Shown: positions 16,840-27,617 of the stretch, one piece after another
Layout of the letters: the number at the start of each line of letters is the position of its first letter
Position numbering within the stretch: the first letter of the stretch is position 1
DNA from: Candidatus Delongbacteria bacterium
Lineage (GTDB): Bacteria > JAGOEH01
Assembly (NCBI GenBank): GCA_017997825.1
Contig: JAGOEH010000002.1
Span: 1 to 54,853, forward strand
DNA: 54,853 nt
Direction of reading: 5' to 3'
Program-made: the position numbers and the translations under genes
Notes under the pieces: generated by a model
Seen by the model: only the letters and a program-made list of their open reading frames with translations
Told to the model about the DNA's origin: nothing
The model's database searches: none

Positions 16840-18669
16840 TCAATCGATGGGATCAATTTTATGGAAATATCCTCCGGCATCCGAGATGCAAACGCAATGC
16901 CTGCCGTTGGTTTTTCCGTAATACATAGCCTGATCGGCCCGGTTGACCAATTCCTCCATTTTCAGACCCGATATAGCTTCCGCCACCCCAAAGGTCATGG
17001 TAATCCGGAGCGGCAGATCCCGGTAAACGAATTCAGCCCTGCTGAGTTCCGACTGAATCCGCTGAGCCATCATAATGGCATGGTCCATCTCAGTTTCGGG
17101 AAGGAGAATCAGAAACTCTTCCCCTCCCCAACGGGCCAGACTGTCTTGTTTCCGAATCTGGTTCCGGATGGTGAGCGACGCCATCCGGAGGACATAATCA
17201 CCGCCATCATGACCATACCGGTCATTGAACTCCTTAAAGTGATCAATATCAGACAGAATCAGGCAGAATGGCTGCCCATATCGGTCATAGCGGTTCATTT
17301 CATCCGTCAGTTTTTCCAGAAAATCACGGCGGTTGGACAACCCGGTCAGGGGATCATGCCGGGAAAGCTCATCCAGTTTATTTTTAGCAGCTTCCAATTC
17401 CCGATTGGTTCTGACCTTCAGCCGATACCCTTTCCAGATCAGGAAAACGACGGCCAGAGAAAGAATCAGGCTGACCAGCAGAAAATTCCGCATCATTTGC
17501 TGTTTTCGATAGCGTAATTGCTGGATCGCCTCATTTTTCTTCAACAGCTCGATCTCGCGTTCCTTTTTTTCCGATTCATACCGGGCTTGCATCTGGGCAA
17601 TCTTTTCGGTTGAGGTTTCAGAAAAAACCTCCCGATAGGTTTGATAGGCCTCGTACAGAGCCAGATATGCCGAATCGTATTGCCCCGCTTGGAACCAAGA
17701 TTCGGCTTTAGTTTGCAAAACATCCTTCAGCTCAGTTTTCAATCCCAGATTCCGGCAGATGGTTTCCGCCTCGCGATAGTAACCCAGGCTCATGCTACGG
17801 TTTCCAAGATAATAATAAAGGCCGGCGATATTCATCAAACTGAGGGCATATTCGCGGGAGGGATTCTTGAGCAGACGGGAAGCGCGTTTATAATAGTTCA
17901 GGGCCTGGGTATAGTCTTCCATATTCTGATAGATAATTCCAAGGTCATTACTGCAATAGGCTTCCAATCCTTTATCCTTTAAACGGACAGCCGTTTTCAA
18001 AGCCTGTTTTTTATAATCCAGAGCTCCCGGATAATCATTTTCCAGTATCCTGAGGTTTCCCAGTTCATTCAGCGCATTCCCGACCGCGGATTGATTCTCG
18101 ATTTTATCCTGCAGATCAACAATCCTTTGATAAAAGGTCTCGGATTGTTTCAGATTCCCCCGTAACCGGCTGAGATATCCTTGGTGCTGGAGTGCAACCG
18201 ACATCTGATCATAGTGATTGCCGGCTTCCGACTCCTCCAGGGCTTTCAGACTAAAGTGAACGGCTTTTTCATGAGAGGAACTCAACAGATATTGATAGGC
18301 GGTCCGATTCATCAGATCGATCCGATCTGTTTCATCCCAGAGGATTCCTTCCAGGGCCAGGCATTCTTCCATAATCTGCGCCGCTTTTTCCGGCTGTTTG
18401 AGCCGGATGTACACCTCAGACAGATTCAGCAGGGCCTTTTTCTGCTCCGGAATCAAGGCCAATTTACGGGCCAGCTCCACAGCAGCCAAGGCATAGTCCA
18501 GGCTCTTCTCCGGAAGACTATCGCGCAGATTATCGACCTGTCGGTTCAGATCCGCCAATGTTGCAGTATCATCCGTCACAATCGAATCAAAGCCTGGATT
18601 CTGGGCTTCGATTCGATTAAAAACCATCACTCCAAGGACCATCGCTACAGCGAACAGCATCCACCGCAT
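16840..18669 (-). CDS. TPR-repeat diguanylate cyclase (GGDEF)
   Basis: A membrane sensor that should make cyclic di-GMP. 609 residues: signal peptide (MLFAVAMVLGVMVFNRIEA), a periplasmic TPR array over about 35-370, a helical coil, a transmembrane helix at 395-412, then a complete GGDEF domain at about 430-595. Metal-binding Asp474 (SDIDHFK), the active loop GGEEF at 515-519 and a product-inhibition I-site RKQD at 506-509, exactly five residues before GGEEF, are all present, so it should be active and feedback-regulated. It lies 123 bp downstream of the giant lipase-like gene, same strand, with GGGGGA before the ATG; cotranscription is possible. It has the same layout as the TPR kinase at 3917. 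Confidence 0.92.
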   Translation of the reverse strand: MRWMLFAVAMVLGVMVFNRIEAQNPGFDSIVTDDTATLADLNRQVDNLRDSLPEKSLDYALAAVELARKLALIPEQKKALLNLSEVYIRLKQPEKAAQIMEECLALEGILWDETDRIDLMNRTAYQYLLSSSHEKAVHFSLKALEESEAGNHYDQMSVALQHQGYLSRLRGNLKQSETFYQRIVDLQDKIENQSAVGNALNELGNLRILENDYPGALDYKKQALKTAVRLKDKGLEAYCSNDLGIIYQNMEDYTQALNYYKRASRLLKNPSREYALSLMNIAGLYYYLGNRSMSLGYYREAETICRNLGLKTELKDVLQTKAESWFQAGQYDSAYLALYEAYQTYREVFSETSTEKIAQMQARYESEKKEREIELLKKNEAIQQLRYRKQQMMRNFLLVSLILSLAVVFLIWKGYRLKVRTNRELEAAKNKLDELSRHDPLTGLSNRRDFLEKLTDEMNRYDRYGQPFCLILSDIDHFKEFNDRYGHDGGDYVLRMASLTIRNQIRKQDSLARWGGEEFLILLPETEMDHAIMMAQRIQSELSRAEFVYRDLPLRITMTFGVAEAISGLKMEELVNRADQAMYYGKTNGRHCVCISDAGGYFHKIDPID

Positions 18670-18792
18670 GGGTTCCCCCTGGGATTAGGGATTGGTTTTT
18701 GCTTTTCCAGTAACCTGGAAGATAAAATCCATGGCATTCAATTGATACATCCCCCAATTGACTCTGAATTGCCGGATATAGAAAACTCTGAT

Positions 18793-21700
18793 TTATCTTA
18801 GCAGCAGCAAGCTCCTTTTCGTACAGAATTTGTTTGATTTTAGCTGGTAAAAGTATACCCCGCTCTTGACCGCTCTTCCCTGATCATTCATCCCGTTCCA
18901 GATCACCTGATAACGCCCGGAGGGTTGATTGGCTCTGACCAAACTGCGGACTCTCTGTCCCAGTAAATTAAAAATTTCCAATTCAACCGAATAAGATGGA
19001 TAGCGCTCATCGATCGGCAATTGATAGCGAATAACAGTCGACTGATTGAACGGATTCGGGTAATTCTGTTCCAGATCGAATTCCTTGATATCAGGCTGTG
19101 TCGGTTCATTAATAGCGGTTACCGCCGCGACTTCAACCCAACCCAGGCTATCCGCATTCTCGAATTCTCCCAATGACTCCAGCCAGTAGGTATAGGTACT
19201 ATCCGGATTGATCGGACCATCCTGATAGCTATAGCCATGGCCGGAACCCGAGTCGGCAGGGGGAACGATCAAGTCCGGATTGATCCTCTCATACCCGTTC
19301 TGGTGGGATTGTTTGCGATACAGATTGAATCCTTTCAGGAAGTTTTCATCCCGGGTCACCCATTGTAAACCAATCGAATCGTTTTCCCAACGGGCAGTGA
19401 ACGATTTCAATTCCGCCGCCGGCAGCCCGTCCCATGGATCATCCTTGGCATTAAGAGGATCTCGTCCCCGATCTACTTCATCCCCATCCGACAGCCCCCC
19501 TCCATCCGTATCGGGATTGAGGGGATCGGTGCCATAACGGTACTCATTCAGATTGCTCAATCGGTCCCGGTCCGGGTCTTCATCCGGCAGATCGAGTTCG
19601 TAGTATCGTTCCCAATCATCCGGCATCAAGTCATTATCGGTATCAATGGATGAAGTCGGATGCGGATCCACATCATCCCAGATCCGATCCCCGTCGGTAT
19701 CATGGTTCATCGGATTGGTTCCATGCTCCAATTCATAACCGTTGGTCAGTTCATCCTCATCCTCATCTCCCATAGAATCGTTGGTATAATCGATATCGCC
19801 GAAATAGCGGATCTCCTGGCTATCATTCATTCCATCCCCATCCCGGTCATCGGGAGGGAACAGATCAGCCGTTACCGTCTGGCTCGCGGAACTGTAATTA
19901 TAAACGCTGTCATAGGCCTGAAGACTAAAGCCATAGGTAGTGCCCGAAGTCAGACCGGTGATCGTCAACGAATCGGATTGACCGACATCGAACGAATTCT
20001 CTTGTTCGGATTCTGTGGGACGATAGGTGATGACATATCCGGCCGCATCGGAAGACCGGGTCCAGGAAATCACCACATAAGGCAGCGTCAGACTGCTGTC
20101 GGGATTATCGGCGACAGAGCATACCGCTTTCACGACCGGTTTGGATGGAATAGCAGGGGGTAGCGTATCCAATTCGATCGTATTGAAGGAAAAACTAAGT
20201 TCCGCTGAAAAGGGCGACCAATCCCCATTGATGTTTTCCGCTGCAATCACGGCATAATATACCGTACTATCGGTCTCCGGGAAAAAAGGATACTGATGGC
20301 CGGTAATACCGGTGATCGTATCGGTATAAATGCCGGACTGAGTTCCCCATCGGATCTGATATTGTTCCGAATAGGGATCCTCCTGCCAGCAGAAGATCAT
20401 TTCGGCGGTATCGCGAATCACTCTAAAATCCCGTGGAACCGCTGGAACATCATGGTGACCGATCACCACCGGTTGATCATAAAATGTTTTTACTAAAGGA
20501 TTAGCCGCATCGGAGATGATTCCGTATATCCGATAAGTCCCGTTTTTTACACCCCGCACATTCCACTGATACAATCCGGTCGTATCTCTTTCGATCAGTT
20601 CGGAGGGATTGATCAGCAATCCCTTAGTGCTGTCGTTTTCGGTATAATAAAATGTTATAGTAGCTTCATCATCGGCATCGTAGGCCTGATACCCGATCGT
20701 ATACAGCGTATCGGAATTCCGAACGGTAGATTGGATGGTCAGTTTGGGGGGAGTGTTCAATCCGGCGATGGTCAACAGGTAATCGCTGGAGGATTGGATA
20801 CTGTCCACTAAAATCTTCCATACTCCGGGTTCGGTCGGCACACCTACCACAAATCCGCTGTCAGTCACACTCCCGGGAGAATCTTCGATCATCTTATCAC
20901 TCCAGTATCCGTGTGTTTCGGACGGATTCAGAAATACCAAGGAAGGCCTTTTTTCCGAATAGTATTTGAGCGAGAAGAAGGTCATTTCGGATGAACTGGG
21001 GGGTACATAAATATGCAGGGTATCACCATTACCGTCACTGGCAAATTGACGGATATAGGAAGACATACTTTCCAGATTGCCGCGGCGGCGCAGATAAGTC
21101 CGTTTACTGAATTTAACCAGATCATAGAAATTAGTGCCTAGGCGAGGCTTGCCGCTCTGAATCGGAACAAAGGCCGTAGCCCAGATCTGTTTATGAACCC
21201 AACTACAATCCCAATCCCATTTCCAGGGTTTATACCAGGGGGTGCAACCGCACTCGCAGGTCGGATAGCTGAGAGTAAAAATACAAACTCCGGCCTGAAC
21301 ACCCTTCCCCATCGATTTACCGCCGCTCTTGAACTCACCGACTTCAATTTTGTATCCCTGAAGTACAATATCTCCGGGCGGCAGGTTCAATCCCATAATA
21401 GTCACGACTTTACCCGGAATCTGAAATAACGATGTTCCCGTAAAATACATGCGATCGACCAGATTGCTCCGGTTGGCCTGGCTGGTCGAAAGGATCTCGA
21501 TCTTGCCCTCGACATCGGCCTTGACCCATGGATAATAGGGAGGAGACTCAAAATACATCTTGCCGTAAAGTACGGTTTTGTTTTTCTGGGAAGCATCCAG
21601 CGAGAAGGCCACCTTAGACATAGTGATGAACCCGAAGAGCCGGAGTTCACCGGTCAGATCCAAGATCCCTTTGGTATTGATGTTGAATCCCGGCACACCC

Positions 21701-24700
21701 CGCACCAGGGGAGGAAATTGGCCGGTACCGACATCGAATGATAGGGTTCCTCCGCCCGATATTCCGGTCACTTTTTCATTCTTGGCCAACAGGGTCAGAT
21801 GTCCCCAAAATCCGGTAAAAAAGACAAACGGGGCAACCGGTACAGAAAAGCATCCCTCCATCCCTCCTGAAACATCATGCATATAGGGAGATTGAGAATA
21901 CAGCTCCAGGCTGGCTTTCAGAAAACAAGCCCCCAATCCTCCAGTCAATCCCCCGGTTACCAACTTCCGTAGTTGGAATGGAAAGATCAGCGTAGCCTTG
22001 CCGAACAGACACCATTTCTTGATATCAGTCTTATAACTGAATCCCACCTTGGGGCCTTCAAATTTCCAATCGGCCACTCGGATATCCGGAATGGCGGTTT
22101 TCAGGTCATCGCAATCGGGATCATCGCCGGTTTCCCTGCAAAAATCGATATCCTTCCGATCAGCCGTAATTCGCAGATAAAGGGATTTGGCTTTGAGAGC
22201 CGGGGCCGGCGCAAACTTGTCTCCGATCATAAAATGATCCACCTGACCAATCATAAAGGCTGAATTGATATTCCCCTTCAATTGTAGTTTATTGGTAAAA
22301 ATCTGGATTTCCGCGATATTCAGGATCAGCCAATCGGAAGTCCCTTCCTTGGTTTTGGCATAGAGCTTTCCCTCGATATGGCCGTCGGATTTGATGGCAA
22401 AATCTTTGACCGCCTTACACCGGATATCGGATCCGTCATCCTGTTTCAGTCCCTCCATACTCAGATCGATCAAACTATCGGTATAATTCAGGTAAACCAA
22501 GCTATTCTTGGTATCGATTCCTTTCACCACCAGCCGGGAATTGAACAGCGCGCCCAGATTATCAGACGATAATCGGATCTGGGATCCAGCTTGCATCAGA
22601 ATGGTTGAACTCGGCATCGTCAATTGACCGGAAAAGATATTTAATGTATCCCCATCGGTTCGGAATCGAACCAATCCTTCTCCGGACGTAATCGCGGTCC
22701 GCTCCTGATTGACTATTACATATCCATTCTGAATAATGGTCCGATCTCCGATTTTAACCATTCCCTGACTGCGATACCCGACGTCCTCAATCACCGACCA
22801 GCTTTCCGGACATATAGTTACCCCATTAACGGTAAAACAGCTATCGATGCAGGTAAACTGATAGGATCGCCCCGGAGGATCAGCCTGTCCCTGTGAATTC
22901 ACCGGCACAACATACCACCAATAGCGGCTGCCCGGACTTTTCAGATGATACTGAAAGCAAATAGTATCCCGGCTATACTCTAAAAAATTGAGAGTATCAG
23001 GAATCAGGGTGTCCAGTTCGATCCGTGTCATCAGACTATCCAGTCCGAGCACCAATCGATAATGATCGGCATAACAGGAGCGTTCCCAGATAAAGGATGC
23101 AGAGACATGGACATCGGGGGCTTCATGCTTGGGAGTATGACCACGGCACCATGAGGAGGGTTGACGCATCAGAGTCGTTACACTCCATGTATCAGACCAG
23201 TAAGAATCCCATGAATCGAGCCGACACTTGGCCTTCCAATAATAGGTGCGTCCACTCCGCAATAGATATACCGGAATCTGCGATATCCCATGGTCATAAT
23301 AGCGGACCGAATCCCGAAACAGACTATCGGTCGAGATTGCCAGCAAATAATTGTAATTGATGGTACGTCCCTTGACAACGAAATTGAATCCGCAGGAGGT
23401 TTCATTACTACCGTTGGTTGGAGCGGAAAGCTCCATTTTACGATATCGGATTTGAAATGAGCTATCGCTGATATCGGCGATCTGATTGCGCCGGCTATCC
23501 TCCAGCCGTAAGGAAAACCCACGTCCATGGACATGCGGGACTATCCATTCCGTATTCCCCTGGTACTCATTGGCTGCTGTATTCGGAATCGTATCGTACC
23601 ACGTAACGGTCTGATTGCTGTCGATCAGGGCCACCCTTAAGGCTTCGATATTGCCTTGGGAGCGCCAACGAAGGGTAAAGACGCTATCCAGCACCAAGCT
23701 GTCACCGCCGTTAGGTTGGATAATTGCAACGCCTCTAACCGGATAGACGGCAAAGGCCGGCGAAAGGTCCTGATAATCCCGATCCAGATTTAGAATCTGA
23801 AGCCTAATCTGTGCCTGATCAGTCAACGGAACTTCCATGGGAATGGTCCATGAATACTGACGCAGACTCAAATCGGTATTCTCGGCAATGGTCAATTGAT
23901 AGTCATGCCCCGGATCCTCATACTCAATCCGCACAGCCTCTCCGATTCCATTATAATCCCACCGGATCAGGCAGGGATCGCCTCGTTCCCATACCGTATC
24001 GGCGGTTGGAGCTGTTAATCGGATCCAATTGTAATACATTCTGAATCGGCTGTCGGACAGATCGTATTCTTCCGGATCATCACTATTGACAATCTTGATC
24101 AGACAATTGAAGGAATTGGTATCGGGAACGGTAAACTGGTAAGAATCCCGAGCTTGGGTCGGCTTGTTCCGAATCAGCTCGATATAACTCTGTCCGCTAT
24201 CCACCGAATAATACAGATCGACATGGTGAACATACTGGGGTGAAGTCCACCGAATCTCGCACTGGGTACCATTCTGAACCGATTCACCGCCGTTGGGGCT
24301 CAGGATGTTCAGGGGTGCTACTTCCATCAAATCGTTACGGACACTCAGAAACAGAGCGCCATCGCCCTTCCCCATCACGATATCCTGGTGGTTATAATTG
24401 TCAAAGGCATAGGTTTTAAAGGGATGATGTCCCTCAAACACAGCACTGGAGTAAGGAACAATCCCGTCATTGTTCAGCCCGAATTCATGATTCAACACAT
24501 AGGAACCGACATTATACATAGCCACACTATTGACGTAAGGAGGAGTGATCAGTTGTCCCGGAATTCGGCCGGCATAAACGATCAGACGGTCATCGATCGA
24601 AAAATCGGTGTTGAGAGTGTTCAGCCAAAGGTTGGATTCATTGGGGTAGCTCGTATAATCCAACAGAGCATCAAAATTATCCCAATGCATATCGTAACGG

Positions 24701-26886
24701 TTCGGATCCTGGTAATGGTTCTGACTGAAGAGGCCTAGTTCCAGCAGATTCATGGTCAGCGCCATTCCCTCACTGACATGGGCATTTCGGGCAGGACCAT
24801 TGGCGATCGGAGAACCGTGATGAGGCGTTCCCAAGGTGATAATCAGCTTGGTTCGCTTGAGATAACCATGCTCCTGAGCCGTTGACCGGGCGACTAAGCC
24901 CCCCATACTGTGGCAGAGAAAGACAAACTTCTTGCCGGTGAATCCATCACTATAACCTTCCCAATTCAACAACTCCTGGCTTAACCGGTCTCCTAGTTGG
25001 TCCACACTATACCAGTTGGAGTAATAATTTACGTAATAGGGCTTGTAACTAGCTTTCAGTTCTTCATCTTGGGCCAGATACGCCAGAAAATTATCCCAGT
25101 AGCCGGGACTGGGGACACCTGGAGACTCTGAGGGTCTCCAGCCATGCACCAGCAAAAGAGGCACCCGATCTTTCAAGGGACTGAAATCGGCCTCATAAAT
25201 CGTCAACGGCAAAGCGATAGCTGTGGTTACAAACCGACTGTAATCCGACCATTGACTGGTATCCGCACCGGTTATCCCCCTCACCCGCCAATAATACTGA
25301 GTATTGAGCTCAAGATTGTCAACCCGGACCGAACTGTCAGGGATATTCGATATCTCCCGAACCAAAGTCATAAACGATGATTGATGCGAAACCTGGACAT
25401 AGTAAACAGTATTGGTATCGGCACCATAATACAACCAGCGCAGACGGGGATTGGTCGAGACATCACCGGCACCATCCTGGGGCAGTACCGGGATCGGTTT
25501 AGAGCGTTCTCCCAGAAAATTGAATACACTATCGGTTTCGATCACCAGTGCTATCCGGGTAACCGGATCAAACTGGAAACCATATTTATACGGAGTCACA
25601 CTATAAGTCCCATATTGCAGCACATCAAAATGATAATCCCCGGAGACATCGGTGATTGCAGTATCCAAATCCGTACCGGTCAGAATGACCGTTACACCCG
25701 AAATAGGGGTATCGGCTGCTGCACCCAAACGGAGCCTCGGGTTTTCTTGATTGCTTCCCGATCCCATCATTAACGATAACGTTTTAAGGGTAATTTTACC
25801 ACTGATCCGGACATAGTTCTGGTAGGCCTCAAAATCCTGGGTTTGATTCTCTTCCGGGGCCATCAGCTCGATATAAGCCGGTAAAAAGGTATAATCCTCC
25901 TTGTATGCGGTCAGTATATAACTACCGGTCGCGTTAACCGTAAAGCTGTAATTCCCCGAAACATCGGTCAGGACGGTATCGTTGGTCGTTCCCACCAGCA
26001 TCATCCGAACATCCGCCAGGGGGGCGCCGCTGAACGTCACCTGTCCGCTGACGATAATCGCATCCAGACTGGCCGCAAAATTCTGGACCTGGTTGTTAAA
26101 GGGATTCAAAAACTCCTTCGTCAGCGGATCAAAGGTGTATCCCGCTTTGGCAGGAGTCACCAGATAATACCCACCGGCCCCCACCGAAAAGGAATACTGA
26201 CCGGTATGATCGGTTACCAGCGAATCATTGTTGCTGCCGGTCAAATGAACCGTTACCCCGGATAACCCATTTCCATCCAGGGTAATTACACCACTGACGG
26301 TTAATGTATTGATGGCAGCCGTAAAATTAAAAACCTGATCCCCGGTGATGGCGGGGAAGAGATTGGAAATTGGAGTAAAGGTATACCCGCTTTTTTGTGG
26401 GGTCACCGTATAGGTACCGCCATAGGAGACAGTAAATTCATAAGCCCCGGTCAAATCGCTGGTGACCGAATCGATCAGTGAACCGCTCAGATAAACAGTT
26501 GCACCCGGCAAAGGATTTCCATCGACAGTCAGTAGGCCGCTGATCTTCAGAGGAACCCGATCGGCGGTAAAATCCAGCGTATCCAGATCTTGAACAGCGG
26601 AAACAAATAGGTGATTGGTAGGATCAAAATTATAACCGGCCAGACTCGGCGTGATAGTTCCACTGGCCCCGGCTGATACCGTAAAACTATAATGCCCGTT
26701 TTCATCCGAAGTGGTCGAACTGGTGGAACCCGGAAAACCGACTACAACACAACTAAGCTGAACCCCGGCTAATCCGGTTCCATCATGAGTGATCGTTCCG
26801 CTATAGGTATAATTTAATTGAGCCTGTGTCGAATAAACCATACAGACCAATCCTACTAAAACCAACAACCATCGACAGAATCTCAC
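18793..26886 (-). CDS. Giant modular secreted protein: lipase-like domain, TSP3 repeats, type IX sorting domain
   Basis: 2,697 residues. Signal peptide, then five beta-sandwich repeats of about 82 residues (about 24-465) resembling carboxypeptidase-regulatory/CNA-B modules (SGxITxDGxxLxGVTV). A fibronectin-III-like domain follows, then an alpha/beta hydrolase at about 575-880 with LLLVHGW (oxyanion) and the nucleophile elbow CHSMGGL (Ser660), plus LGTPHHGSP, typical of triacylglycerol lipase/PGAP1-like esterases. Next come about three PNGGE...IRW modules like the Kre9/KNH sandwich, a long unassigned beta-rich region (about 1250-2000), fibronectin-like domains, calcium-binding thrombospondin type 3 repeats near 2300-2440 (DxDxDGxxD), and a C-terminal sorting domain (QNYPNPFNQSTVIRYQLP). 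Probably a surface-attached lipase or esterase. Fusion by assembly error is unlikely because the frame is uninterrupted. Confidence 0.88.
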   Translation of the reverse strand: MRFCRWLLVLVGLVCMVYSTQAQLNYTYSGTITHDGTGLAGVQLSCVVVGFPGSTSSTTSDENGHYSFTVSAGASGTITPSLAGYNFDPTNHLFVSAVQDLDTLDFTADRVPLKISGLLTVDGNPLPGATVYLSGSLIDSVTSDLTGAYEFTVSYGGTYTVTPQKSGYTFTPISNLFPAITGDQVFNFTAAINTLTVSGVITLDGNGLSGVTVHLTGSNNDSLVTDHTGQYSFSVGAGGYYLVTPAKAGYTFDPLTKEFLNPFNNQVQNFAASLDAIIVSGQVTFSGAPLADVRMMLVGTTNDTVLTDVSGNYSFTVNATGSYILTAYKEDYTFLPAYIELMAPEENQTQDFEAYQNYVRISGKITLKTLSLMMGSGSNQENPRLRLGAAADTPISGVTVILTGTDLDTAITDVSGDYHFDVLQYGTYSVTPYKYGFQFDPVTRIALVIETDSVFNFLGERSKPIPVLPQDGAGDVSTNPRLRWLYYGADTNTVYYVQVSHQSSFMTLVREISNIPDSSVRVDNLELNTQYYWRVRGITGADTSQWSDYSRFVTTAIALPLTIYEADFSPLKDRVPLLLVHGWRPSESPGVPSPGYWDNFLAYLAQDEELKASYKPYYVNYYSNWYSVDQLGDRLSQELLNWEGYSDGFTGKKFVFLCHSMGGLVARSTAQEHGYLKRTKLIITLGTPHHGSPIANGPARNAHVSEGMALTMNLLELGLFSQNHYQDPNRYDMHWDNFDALLDYTSYPNESNLWLNTLNTDFSIDDRLIVYAGRIPGQLITPPYVNSVAMYNVGSYVLNHEFGLNNDGIVPYSSAVFEGHHPFKTYAFDNYNHQDIVMGKGDGALFLSVRNDLMEVAPLNILSPNGGESVQNGTQCEIRWTSPQYVHHVDLYYSVDSGQSYIELIRNKPTQARDSYQFTVPDTNSFNCLIKIVNSDDPEEYDLSDSRFRMYYNWIRLTAPTADTVWERGDPCLIRWDYNGIGEAVRIEYEDPGHDYQLTIAENTDLSLRQYSWTIPMEVPLTDQAQIRLQILNLDRDYQDLSPAFAVYPVRGVAIIQPNGGDSLVLDSVFTLRWRSQGNIEALRVALIDSNQTVTWYDTIPNTAANEYQGNTEWIVPHVHGRGFSLRLEDSRRNQIADISDSSFQIRYRKMELSAPTNGSNETSCGFNFVVKGRTINYNYLLAISTDSLFRDSVRYYDHGISQIPVYLLRSGRTYYWKAKCRLDSWDSYWSDTWSVTTLMRQPSSWCRGHTPKHEAPDVHVSASFIWERSCYADHYRLVLGLDSLMTRIELDTLIPDTLNFLEYSRDTICFQYHLKSPGSRYWWYVVPVNSQGQADPPGRSYQFTCIDSCFTVNGVTICPESWSVIEDVGYRSQGMVKIGDRTIIQNGYVIVNQERTAITSGEGLVRFRTDGDTLNIFSGQLTMPSSTILMQAGSQIRLSSDNLGALFNSRLVVKGIDTKNSLVYLNYTDSLIDLSMEGLKQDDGSDIRCKAVKDFAIKSDGHIEGKLYAKTKEGTSDWLILNIAEIQIFTNKLQLKGNINSAFMIGQVDHFMIGDKFAPAPALKAKSLYLRITADRKDIDFCRETGDDPDCDDLKTAIPDIRVADWKFEGPKVGFSYKTDIKKWCLFGKATLIFPFQLRKLVTGGLTGGLGACFLKASLELYSQSPYMHDVSGGMEGCFSVPVAPFVFFTGFWGHLTLLAKNEKVTGISGGGTLSFDVGTGQFPPLVRGVPGFNINTKGILDLTGELRLFGFITMSKVAFSLDASQKNKTVLYGKMYFESPPYYPWVKADVEGKIEILSTSQANRSNLVDRMYFTGTSLFQIPGKVVTIMGLNLPPGDIVLQGYKIEVGEFKSGGKSMGKGVQAGVCIFTLSYPTCECGCTPWYKPWKWDWDCSWVHKQIWATAFVPIQSGKPRLGTNFYDLVKFSKRTYLRRRGNLESMSSYIRQFASDGNGDTLHIYVPPSSSEMTFFSLKYYSEKRPSLVFLNPSETHGYWSDKMIEDSPGSVTDSGFVVGVPTEPGVWKILVDSIQSSSDYLLTIAGLNTPPKLTIQSTVRNSDTLYTIGYQAYDADDEATITFYYTENDSTKGLLINPSELIERDTTGLYQWNVRGVKNGTYRIYGIISDAANPLVKTFYDQPVVIGHHDVPAVPRDFRVIRDTAEMIFCWQEDPYSEQYQIRWGTQSGIYTDTITGITGHQYPFFPETDSTVYYAVIAAENINGDWSPFSAELSFSFNTIELDTLPPAIPSKPVVKAVCSVADNPDSSLTLPYVVISWTRSSDAAGYVITYRPTESEQENSFDVGQSDSLTITGLTSGTTYGFSLQAYDSVYNYSSASQTVTADLFPPDDRDGDGMNDSQEIRYFGDIDYTNDSMGDEDEDELTNGYELEHGTNPMNHDTDGDRIWDDVDPHPTSSIDTDNDLMPDDWERYYELDLPDEDPDRDRLSNLNEYRYGTDPLNPDTDGGGLSDGDEVDRGRDPLNAKDDPWDGLPAAELKSFTARWENDSIGLQWVTRDENFLKGFNLYRKQSHQNGYERINPDLIVPPADSGSGHGYSYQDGPINPDSTYTYWLESLGEFENADSLGWVEVAAVTAINEPTQPDIKEFDLEQNYPNPFNQSTVIRYQLPIDERYPSYSVELEIFNLLGQRVRSLVRANQPSGRYQVIWNGMNDQGRAVKSGVYFYQLKSNKFCTKRSLLLLR

Positions 26887-27310
26887 AAATGCCTTCCTTT
26901 CACTATTTCCGACCCATAGAGAATCAAATAAAAAGCAATTTTGAAACCACCGGCTGGTATTAAATTTCCAGGGTGACAGTCAATCGGTTTATCACTATTC
27001 CATATACCATCTATATAAATAAATCTGATATATCTAGAAACGACATATTTTGAAAGAACTCCTAACTTAAATCCTGAATCCTATTCATCACCTATTGTTT
27101 TATCACTAGTTCAAACAACCAATAGATATCAATCTTTCCAAACATCTACAATCAAGGTATATAGTAAATAAATATATCATCCGACATCCCTACCCAGATT
27201 ACATGCCATAAATTATTCTCTGACTCAATATTGCCAAAATAGTCAATAAATTTTCAAAAATCAATATTTTTTTTTTCGATAATATAAATATTCTAAGATT
27301 CATCAATCAT
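26887..27310. other. AT-rich intergenic region upstream of the giant secreted protein
   Basis: About 420 bp with no convincing gene. It should contain the promoter of the minus-strand giant gene. The best match I see is a weak TTGACT near 26980 with a poor -10, which I do not call. The sequence is much richer in A and T than the flanking genes. Confidence 0.4.
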
Positions 27311-27338
27311 TTGAATACCATTATGATAAAGTTATAGC
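27311..27338 (+). promoter_or_regulatory. Weak promoter candidate upstream of a 36-codon ORF
   Basis: TTGAAT (27311-27316), a 16-bp spacer and TATAGC (27333-27338). It would start a transcript about 16 nt before the small reading frame at 27361. Both boxes are imperfect. Confidence 0.25.
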
Positions 27339-27360
27339 CCGAATTTATTGATTGGAGATC

Positions 27361-27471
27361 ATGCTCCCTCATTGGGATATACGATATCATATCGGAATAG
27401 ATGGGATTGATCCGATATCAAGGCTATTCCTGGTATCCGTTACTGATGAACAACCTTCGAGCAGTCCATGA
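27361..27471 (+). CDS. Possible small protein of 36 residues
   Basis: The ATG at 27361 is preceded by GGAG three bases upstream and by a weak promoter. The peptide begins MLPHWDIRYHIGIDG and has no recognisable domain or membrane segment. The reading frame contains an inverted repeat (ATATCGGA at 27389-27396 and TCCGATAT at 27411-27418). It may be chance in an AT-rich gap. Confidence 0.2.
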   Translation: MLPHWDIRYHIGIDGIDPISRLFLVSVTDEQPSSSP

Positions 27472-27544
27472 TCGGCAATAACCGTTTCATAGCACATTCC
27501 ACAGTAACATCTTGACCGGATTCCAGTTCACCGAAAAAAACGGG

Positions 27545-27573
27545 TTGACAACCTCATCAGATTTTTGTAAAAT
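27545..27573 (+). promoter_or_regulatory. valS promoter
   Basis: TTGACA (27545-27550), a 17-bp spacer and TAAAAT (27568-27573): the best plus-strand promoter in the window. Transcription should start near 27580, leaving a leader of about 187 nt before valS. Confidence 0.7.
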
Positions 27574-27617
27574 AGAAGCGGCCGCGGGATCATCCTATCT
27601 CTCAGGATTCGAATCTG

